A DNA stretch of 14,856 bases from Phoronis ovalis (taxonomy: Eukaryota; Phoronida; Phoronidae). The DNA lies in NCBI GenBank assembly GCA_028565635.1, contig JAOXYB010030211.1, positions 1 to 14,856 of the forward strand. The letters are read 5' to 3'. The notes below the pieces were generated by a model, which searched no databases, was not told the origin of the DNA, and saw only the letters and a list, made by a program, of their open reading frames with translations. The translations under genes were made by a program, and so were the position numbers. Positions 8,728 to 14,856 of this stretch are shown piece by piece. Numbering within the stretch: the first letter of the stretch is position 1; every line of letters begins with the position of its first letter.

Positions 8728-8824
8728 GTAAAAAATCCATAATTCATGGTACAAATTGCTTTCAAAAAAAGTTTATATCCCACAGTAAAATTTTTTTTCA
8801 AAAACTATATCCCATGGTAGAACT

Positions 8825-8962
8825 CGAGGCATTCCTATTTAATTTCAATTTTCTACATGGTAAAAATTTAGCTGAAAATGAGGTCCATGGAATGACACAT
8901 ACATACAGTCACTTTGAATTATGGTCCCTCCCACGAGGCATTACTATTTAATTTCAATTTTC
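8825..8962 (+). repeat. 29-bp direct repeat pair, 109 bp apart
   Basis: CGAGGCATTCCTATTTAATT and the following TCAATTTTC at 8825-8853 recur at 8934-8962 with one mismatch. The bases between are unrelated to the surroundings, apart from scattered CATGG motifs. The pair may mark a local duplication or the edges of a small insertion. Confidence 0.7.
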
Positions 8963-10441
8963 ATACAACTATAATAAAAAATGTTTTAACTCTTAATTTC
9001 TATAAAACTATAAAATTTCTTAAAATAATTAATTTTTTCAGTAAAAAAACTTATAACCTCATTCTGTCATAAAAACTAACCTCATTTAACAAAATTTGAT
9101 TCCTTTCTTGATATTAATGCCAGCAATTTATACAGTATGGTTATCCCTATTAAAAACCTGTTACAAATACCATTCATGTATGCCATATGAATATATGCTG
9201 ATGCAATACTATTGCAAAACATTATGACATCCACATGTACTATTCCAATCAAAGACAAATTCAAAATATACAATAACTGTACCAGATAAACCATAACATA
9301 GCTAGACGATAAGCCTTTAAAATTAATTTTTTTCTACAAACAAAAGCAACCTTACATTTATTCTGCAAAAATATATCCTATAATTTCTTGAGTAGAATGC
9401 ATTGTACGTACAATCCCAATTTTACAGATCTTTAACAAAATATAAACACTTCCTCAAATATGACGATCTAAGCAGAAAACTTACCTTAAAAAGATATCGA
9501 ATGTTAGATTCCACATAATCCAGATAATTATTAGTTTAATGTTTAAAATACTCAATATTTTCATATTGAGACTTATCTTTTAACTGATCTAGCTAATTTA
9601 ACTTGCCTTATACACACAGTAAATTATTGCATCAGAGTTTGAAATATACAACCATATGTTAAGTTTAACCAGATGTGATATTACATACAGATGTGACTAC
9701 TCCATCAGAGAAATGCAAAGGATCAATCACGAACTACCTAATTTCAATTATATTAACTTCTTAACGAAGGTGCAACCAAAAAAGTAACAAACAAGAAATA
9801 TTTCTCATGTATTACCACATACAATTACTTATTTTGCATCATCTAGCCGTTGACATTGCAGATGAGATACACTTCAAAAGATTTATGTAAATTTATGTAT
9901 ATTTTAAAAAGTATCAGACAATTTAAACCTTATATACCTTAAAAATAACTATGTTCCTTACACGCACTCACAATATTTACAAATAAAAATCACCGCTAAC
10001 ATTAAAGAAATAATCATACCATTGTCAAAATATCGTAAATGGCCTATTTCTTCTAAAATACACGTCACAATTTAAAATCACATTATCATTATTTACTTTT
10101 CACTTATCTTCTTATTTCCCATAGTTTCTTACTCCTTGAATAATTATTATTAGCTACAAAAGCAAAAATTTCTATTTGTTTCCAAATTTTTCTTTGTTTA
10201 TATAACCACGCCAAGGGCTGTAACAAAGCTGCATATCCTATAAGGATAAGCAGCAAAAACTGCTCTTGAAACATATGAAATAATTACTTGTTATAATTGT
10301 CAATGAAATAATTATAAATGAAAAATTAAGATATATACACAAATATGAGTAATCTTTGTGAGATTACTTTTTTGCGATTTGACTAAATAAATTAAAATGA
10401 ATTAATGTGATGTTTTCCTTAACTTTTGAATGCACTTTTTT
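8963..10441. other. AT-rich stretch without recognisable genes
   Basis: No ORF worth keeping; the 70-codon minus-strand frame at 9082-9294 has no supporting context. One hairpin is clear: AGTAATCT (10348-10355) with AGATTACT (10361-10368), loop TTGTG, followed by a run of T (10368-10373). That resembles a stem plus polymerase III type T-run, but no A or B box is seen upstream. The rest is short A/T runs. Confidence 0.55.
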
Positions 10442-10731
10442 AAAGGCAAATGCCTTCAGACTGTGCACCAGATAGCATCAGAAAATCAAAAAATACCGAA
10501 GGAGGTCCTTCGAATTCCGCCACCACGAGGGAGTGACCACCGTCTCACATCCATCCCCTCGCGAGACCAAAAGCTGCACGCCACCTGGCATAAGGTCACA
10601 ATTGATGTAACCGCAGCGATGGCGCAAAGGCTGGCCGTGCTGGAAGTAGTCCATCAATCTTAAATTTATGATTTTTTCTTTTTTCCTCCTTGGCGCTGGC
10701 TTTTTTATTTGTTTCTGTTTGAAAGGCAAAT
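10442..10731. other. GC-richer exon-like or inserted block bounded by a 10-bp direct repeat
   Basis: A sharp rise in G+C marks roughly 10455-10660 within very AT-rich DNA. Both strands stay open across it: 77 codons on plus (ending TAA 10663) and 87 codons on minus (10741-10478). The plus frame holds KEVLRIPPPRGSDHRLTSIP and ends TAAMAQRLAVLEVVHQS, with AATAAA at 10775-10780, so it could be a last exon. The minus frame has an acceptor-like TCTCTTGTACAG just upstream and a possible donor at CCTTCG|GTATTT, so it could be an internal exon. I recognise neither protein. AAAGGCAAAT occurs at both edges (10442-10451 and 10722-10731), which would fit a target-site duplication around a retrotransposed or transposed insert. 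CGAAGGA..TCCTTCG (near 10499-10513) is a small palindrome inside it. Confidence 0.4.
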
Positions 10732-11134
10732 CACTGTACAAGAGATTGAAACTAACATTAGCTTTTTAAAGTAAAATAAACCAAAATTTGATAGGATTAT
10801 TTGAGCTAGGGCAAAGCCATGAATTTTGTCAGTTGTTAGGTTGCATTTTCCTGGGGGTAGTAGAATAGCAAAAAATGTTGGTGGTCATGCCTGAACGAAA
10901 AATTAACTGGGAGTAGTATACATAATAATCTTCAGTCCTTAACAGGTCATATTTATAATGATTAAAATTACATGAATTTGGATGGGATAATCAATTGTGT
11001 CCTTATACCACCTGCCTTGGAACTGCTGCTGCTCCTCAATCGAAATTTACAAAAAAAATTCCCTCCCAAAAAATTGTTGCACCTTGACAGGTATGGTAAT
11101 AATGTAAACAGATGCAATATAAAATCAACATTAT
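10732..11134. other. AT-rich stretch, nothing recognised
   Basis: The only points of note are the AATAAA at 10775-10780 and two loose copies of CTGGG(G/A)GTAGTA near 10851 and 10908. No ORF or clear repeat unit is seen. Confidence 0.5.
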
Positions 11135-11740
11135 TTCTGCAGTAAGTTTGATTAGATGCCAGTCGGCCATATTAGTTTGGAATGACCCCAAAATCAATGA
11201 GCTTCGTTGTCACTGTGTGAATGATATAAGATTAAAATTTCAAATGGATATCCCATTCCCTTCTTGAGATATATCCCACTAACATTCACGGACACTTTGA
11301 TGCACTTAACATGGACTCTGGTCAGCCATATTGGTTCCAAATGACCCCAAAATTAACAGGCTTCATTGTCACTATGTTAGTAATATAGTATTTAAATTTC
11401 AAATGGAGATCACATTCCATTATTGAAATATCCCCCTAACAGTAAGTTTGACGAGCTTGACGTGGCTGCCAGTCAGCCATTTTGGTTCCGAATGACCCCA
11501 AACTCAATGGGCTTTATTGTCATTATGTGAGTAATATAAGATTTAAATTTCAAATGGATATCACATTCCCTTCTTGAGATAACCCACTAACAGTGAATTT
11601 GACGTGCTTACGTGGATGCATTTTGTTTCCAAATGACCCCAAAATCAATAGGCTTCATTGTCACTGTATGAGTACCGTATGATTTAAATTTCAAATTGAT
11701 ATCACATTCCCTTCTTTTGAATTGAATTTGATGTGGCGGA
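11135..11740. repeat. Tandem repeat array, units 141-159 bp, four copies plus a remnant
   Basis: The landmark AATGACCCCA occurs at 11181, 11340, 11491 and 11632, giving periods of 159, 151 and 141. Each unit reads, in order: AGTNNNTTTGA, a (C)CAGTC(G/A)GCCAT(A/T)TT block, TTTCCAAATGACCCCAAA, (A)TCAATGGGCTTCATTGTCA-like sequence, TATAAGATTTAAATTTCAAA, TGGATATCACATTCCCTTCT and a TGAGATA(T)CCCACTAACA segment. A fifth unit fades after about 11715. From memory, GACCCCAAAATCAAT-type repeats are common in bivalve genomes. Diverged units of unequal length suggest an old array that is no longer being homogenised. Confidence 0.85.
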
Positions 11741-12660
11741 TGCAGTGGTTACAGAGTAAAACCAAAGTACCTCCAGCCTACTGCTGTGGATACAACAAGC
11801 GGTCAATGACCGATATATGTTCATTCATAAACATTTTAAGTGTTGAAAATTGTGCGTAAAAGAAAATTGTTTAAACATACAAAATTTCATAATGACATAG
11901 TAGCCCATTTCTTTACCTATCTGAGTAAACCGACTTTCAGCATCCGCACTCGTTTCTGATATACATGCTCCACGAAACATAACAAATACTAAATTTCATA
12001 ATATATCAAATACAAATGAAATATAGCTGTTATTACTTTTTTAAAAAGGTTTGAAACATTATAAAAAATGCTATAAATTAAATAAAAAATGAAAACAACA
12101 CAAGCACTCTTCAGAATTTTAAACATGACATAATATTCCAACTTAGGTACGGAATACCTTTAGTTGTGTTAACTTTGGAAAGTATTTATTACAAATCTAA
12201 ACTTTAAAAAAAAATTTAACCTGGTGCATTTATTTCTAGTCAATTTATATATGATTCAATAGAACATGACTACCCTTGAATTGATAAAAAATACTTTTGA
12301 CAGTTTTTATTTAGTTAAAAAAATATTATTATAAAACTGTGAACTTTCTTTGCAATACTAATCAATGTCCTGTAATGCAAATTTTTATTTTTAAATTTAT
12401 TACACTAATTACTGGTGCACATTTTCTACTTAGTAATTGTTCATCTAAATAAACACAAGACATCTGTCATGTCTAATGCCCATCCAATGTGTAGGATTAT
12501 ATTTTTTTAACATTATTGTTTTTTTACAGTAGAAAAGAATAGAATACATCATGCATTATAATCTGGTTTATCATAGTGGGGTACTCTTATTCAAAATGAC
12601 TGTATCTGCTGTCTGATGCGTTACTCCCGGGAAGAACTGACCATATTTTTAAATGGGTAC
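11741..12660. other. AT-rich stretch, nothing recognised
   Basis: A slightly GC-richer patch at 11745-11815 follows the array, then AT-rich DNA with long A and T runs. No ORF, tandem period or inverted repeat can be supported. Confidence 0.55.
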
Positions 12661-12924
12661 GTGCAGCCCAAACTCAAAATATCCACCCATTTATAAGGAT
12701 TTTGGTCTCAAAAATTGACCCGCTTTTAGGGTTTTCTGACACAAAAAGGACCAATTTTTAGGCTTTTCTTGAAAGTTCCTGGAATTGCTACCTTTAAATA
12801 AAATCGGGAGAAAACGAGCTATTTTTAGGGTTTGTTGAAAAGTGGACAAATCTCTATGGACATTTCCGTGAAAAGTCAATCCATTGTTAGGGATTAATTT
12901 GAGAAAAAGTGACCCATTTGGGCT
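12661..12924. repeat. Degenerate ~32-bp tandem repeat, about eight units
   Basis: Units approximating AAAAGTGACCCATTTTTAGG followed by GTTTTTTGA recur with GACC-like landmarks at about 12684, 12717, 12749, 12782, 12815, 12845, 12876 and 12911, a spacing of 30-35 bases. The block is edged by AGCCCAAA (12665-12672) and TTTGGGCT (12917-12924), an exact 8-bp inverted repeat. That may mean it is a discrete mobile unit; I see no convincing target duplication. The 62-codon minus frame at 12691-12879 is a by-product of the repeat. Confidence 0.7.
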
Positions 12925-13597
12925 ACCAACCTATGGCCTTTTTAGAACCACCTTTGAATCGTCCAAGTAGCGCTTTGTCTTTGCTGCTATAAACGCAATG
13001 TGACATGCCTTCTCAGGAACAATATGGCCACCAGTCGGCCATGTTGGAAGTAATGTGGGTCAATATTATATATAACCTGTACTTACTCTGTACTGAATAT
13101 GGAGCTGATCGGATAAAAACTGAAGCAGTTATTGTGAGACAAAGAAAGTGTTATGCACAGCAACAAATGTCGAAGATTCATAACGGCATTTGGCCTACTT
13201 TTCAAGGTCATTTTAAAATGTCACAGCCTATTATGCCCACCTACCTATGACTTTCTTAGAGCCACCTTTGTATCGTCCAGGTAGCGCTTCGTCTTTGCAA
13301 CTATAGACGCAACGTTACATGCCCTCTCCGGAACAAACATGGCCACCAATCAGCCATATTGGAAGTAATCAGGGTCAAAAGTACAAACGAGCTGCACTTT
13401 GACCTGTATTTACCCTGTACCAAAATTGAAGCTGATCAGGTAAAAACTGAAGCTGTTATCGTGAGACAAAGGAAAGTGTTACATACGATTACGATGATGA
13501 TTACGATGATGATGACGACGATGCCATCGCTACGCCTATATGCCCAGCCACTATGTGGATGGGCATAAAAATGTCATGAATATACCAGTCAACTAGC
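12925..13597. repeat. Two copies of a ~314-bp repeat unit
   Basis: CCTATGNCTTT starts copies at 12930 and 13244, a period of 314. Shared blocks in order: TTAGA(A/G)CCACCTTTG, ATCGTCCAGGTAGCGCTT, GTCTTTGC, ACGCAA, ACATGCC, GGAACAA, ATGGCCACCAGTCGGCCAT, TTGGAAGTAAT, GGGTCAA, CCTGTA(C/T)TTAC, GAAGCTGATC(A/G)GG, AAAACTGAAGC and GTGAGACAAAG. The tails differ: copy one continues with TTTTCAAGGTCATTTTAAAA before copy two, while copy two ends in a GAT/GAC microsatellite and a hairpin. The 81- and 69-codon frames across these copies (13005-13250 and 13359-13568) follow the repeat and have no independent support as genes. Confidence 0.82.
13487..13567 (+). repeat. GAT/GAC trinucleotide tract followed by 13-bp hairpin
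   Basis: 13487-13524 is built of GATTAC, GATGAT and GACGAC units. After CCATCGCTACGCC, TATGCCCAGCCAC (13539-13551) pairs with GTGGATGGGCATA (13555-13567) across the loop TAT with one mismatch, followed by AAAAATG. From memory this order (trinucleotide tract, CTACGCCTATAT-like sequence, GC hairpin, ATAAAAA) is a recurring tail of a mollusc repeat family, so it probably marks the end of an element. Confidence 0.6.
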
Positions 13598-14204
13598 AAG
13601 TTCTTTTTGAACAACTATTTTAAAATTACTTTAAATCACTGCTGGATATTGGATATGTTTATTGTAACCTAAACTGATACATCACTTTGATGACATATGG
13701 CACATGTAACCATTTTATTGGTGAACTATTAAACATAACTTTAAGTTTGGTCTAAAAAAAGGCATATAATATTAGCAAGTGTTCCCAGAAAATGTCTAAT
13801 ACTTTTCAAAGCAATACTTTTCAAAGCATTTTTTTGTAATATGCATGTTATAAATTTTTTTAACTATCATCACTACCAGCTATATAGTTTGTACGACATG
13901 ACTTGTTGCATATCCATGTTAAATATCAATGTGTGCTGTTACAGAAAAAAGGACAAAAATAGATCAGAGATGTATAATTTTTAGTTTATAACAGGCATTT
14001 GGTGCTATCTTAAACAGTGTTTATAAACAATACGAAATTTATCTGAATGTTTACATTTTCATATCTGTGTGACTATCCTTTAATTGATGATTTGACAGAT
14101 GATAGCTATAGAATACTTAAACTCCAGAACTCTGTGTTACGGAATTGTGTCATGATAACATTATGCTCATTTCCTACATAGTAGGAATGAACATAAAAAT
14201 TTGG
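13598..14204. other. AT-rich stretch separating repeat copies
   Basis: No gene is seen. It holds a perfect 15-bp tandem duplication (AATACTTTTCAAAGC at 13798-13812 and 13813-13827) and a near-perfect hairpin at 14161-14177 with 14181-14196 (TTATGCTCATTTCCTAC against TTATGTTCATTCCTAC, one mismatch and one bulge). Confidence 0.55.
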
Positions 14205-14856
14205 CTCAGCGTTTGATCCGCTTTTCAAGGTCATTCTAACATCCCAGACTAATACACACACTAACCCACCAGAAACATTCATAAACCCATTTTCCAATAG
14301 TCCAGTCAAAATTTCATATTTTCGGCATGTTGCACAATGTGGAGCACAATCTCGGGAACAAACAAAGCAGCTAGTCGGCCACATTGGAAGCGATCAAGAT
14401 AAAATTATAATTGACCTGTACTTTGCGCTGTATTTGCCCTGTACGAAATATGAAGCATGAGTAGACAAAAATGTTGAGTAGACATGAAAATGTCAAATAT
14501 TGGGATCAACATTTAACCTAATTATCAAGGTCATTCTAAAATGTCACCTAGTCTATCGACCTATGGCCTTGAGGAATCATCCAGTTGGAAATACTGAAAG
14601 TAATCAGGTTGAGAATTATACCTAACCTGTACCTTAACCTAATTACTCTGTGCCGAATAATATCAAGCTCATCAGATAAAAACTAAACTTGTTACCGAGA
14701 TGTACAATGTCAAGAACAGTCATGTTGGAAGTTATCCAATACAAAAATATAATCAATCTGGACTGATTATGAAGTTGACCAAACAAGAGGTCTGCGGGTG
14801 CAGACAGATGCCCATCATATGATGTAGTTTCTGTAGTTGTAAAGCCATCTTTGTAT
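14205..14856. repeat. Diverged further copies of the ~314-bp repeat, running off the window
   Basis: CTTTTCAAGGTCATTCTAAC (from about 14221) and ATTATCAAGGTCATTCTAAA (from about 14521) match the tail of the 12.9-kb copy. GCTAGTCGGCCACATTGGAAG (near 14371) and GTCATGTTGGAAGTTAT (near 14719) match its GGCCAT block, and ACCTATGGCCTTGAGGA (near 14560) its start. The window ends in AAAGCCATCTTTGTAT, which fits GAGCCACCTTTGTAT at 13258-13272, so another copy probably continues past the right edge. The 92-codon minus frame at 14106-14384 overlaps this repeat and the unique DNA beside it; I do not accept it as a gene. Confidence 0.68.

Noticed and set aside
8728-8951. Downstream part of the 119-codon ORF as continuous coding sequence
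   Set aside because: After the splice donor the bases turn AT-rich with T and A runs and a 29-bp direct repeat, and the residues become low-complexity (FFQK, FNFNF). A reading through the donor is less likely than splicing.
10348-10373. Rho-independent-like terminator or polymerase III terminator
   Set aside because: A hairpin plus T-run is expected by chance in AT-rich DNA. No transcript or internal promoter is visible upstream, and other evidence points to a eukaryote.
14106-14384. 92-codon minus-strand ORF with several cysteines
   Set aside because: It spans unique AT-rich DNA, a hairpin and part of the 314-bp repeat, with no domain pattern or splice context.

Overview
This window looks like intergenic or intronic DNA from an animal. 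It is strongly AT-rich, roughly 30% G+C by eye, with GC-richer islands that are almost all repeats. No ORF on either strand exceeds 119 codons. There are no closely packed genes with bacterial ribosome-binding sites, no rRNA and no convincing tRNA. Two repeat types resemble, from memory, repeats common in bivalve or other mollusc genomes: a tandem unit carrying GACCCCAAAATCAAT, and a unit ending in a (GAT)n(GAC)n tract, a short hairpin and ATAAAAATG. A mollusc is therefore my best guess at the source. This is inference; nothing in the window proves it.

Layout. 1-883: AT-rich, no gene. 884-1095: three full and one shortened copy of a 71-bp tandem repeat able to form long perfect hairpins. 1096-2383: nothing recognisable. 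2384-6943: the main structure, two copies of one non-autonomous Helitron-like element placed head to head. The left copy (minus strand, 2384-3621, 1238 bp) and the right copy (plus strand, 4201-6943, 2743 bp) both read A|TC at the 5' end and CTAG|T at the 3' end, with a hairpin 6 bases before CTAG. A 579-bp spacer separates the two heads. The right copy carries a 1.66-kb core of tandem and direct repeats that the left copy lacks.

6944-8011: AT-rich, with a small (AT)n run and a hairpin. 8018-8400: a 383-bp MITE-like element with 17-bp terminal inverted repeats, flanked by a 6-bp direct repeat. 8604-8727: the only credible coding candidate, a short open stretch that would encode a signal peptide and the start of a secreted protein, ending at a canonical splice donor. 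10442-10731: a GC-richer, exon-like or inserted block bounded by a 10-bp direct repeat. 11135-11740: four or more copies of a 141-159-bp tandem repeat. 12661-12924: about eight units of a degenerate 32-bp repeat. 12925-13597 and 14205-14856: copies of a ~314-bp repeat that shares a module with the 11-kb array and runs off the right edge.

There is no operon or pathway to describe. If the 8.6-kb exon is real, most of the window would be its upstream flank and first intron, heavily colonised by small non-autonomous transposons and satellite-like repeats. No transposase, helicase or reverse transcriptase is encoded here, so every mobile element would depend on proteins made elsewhere.
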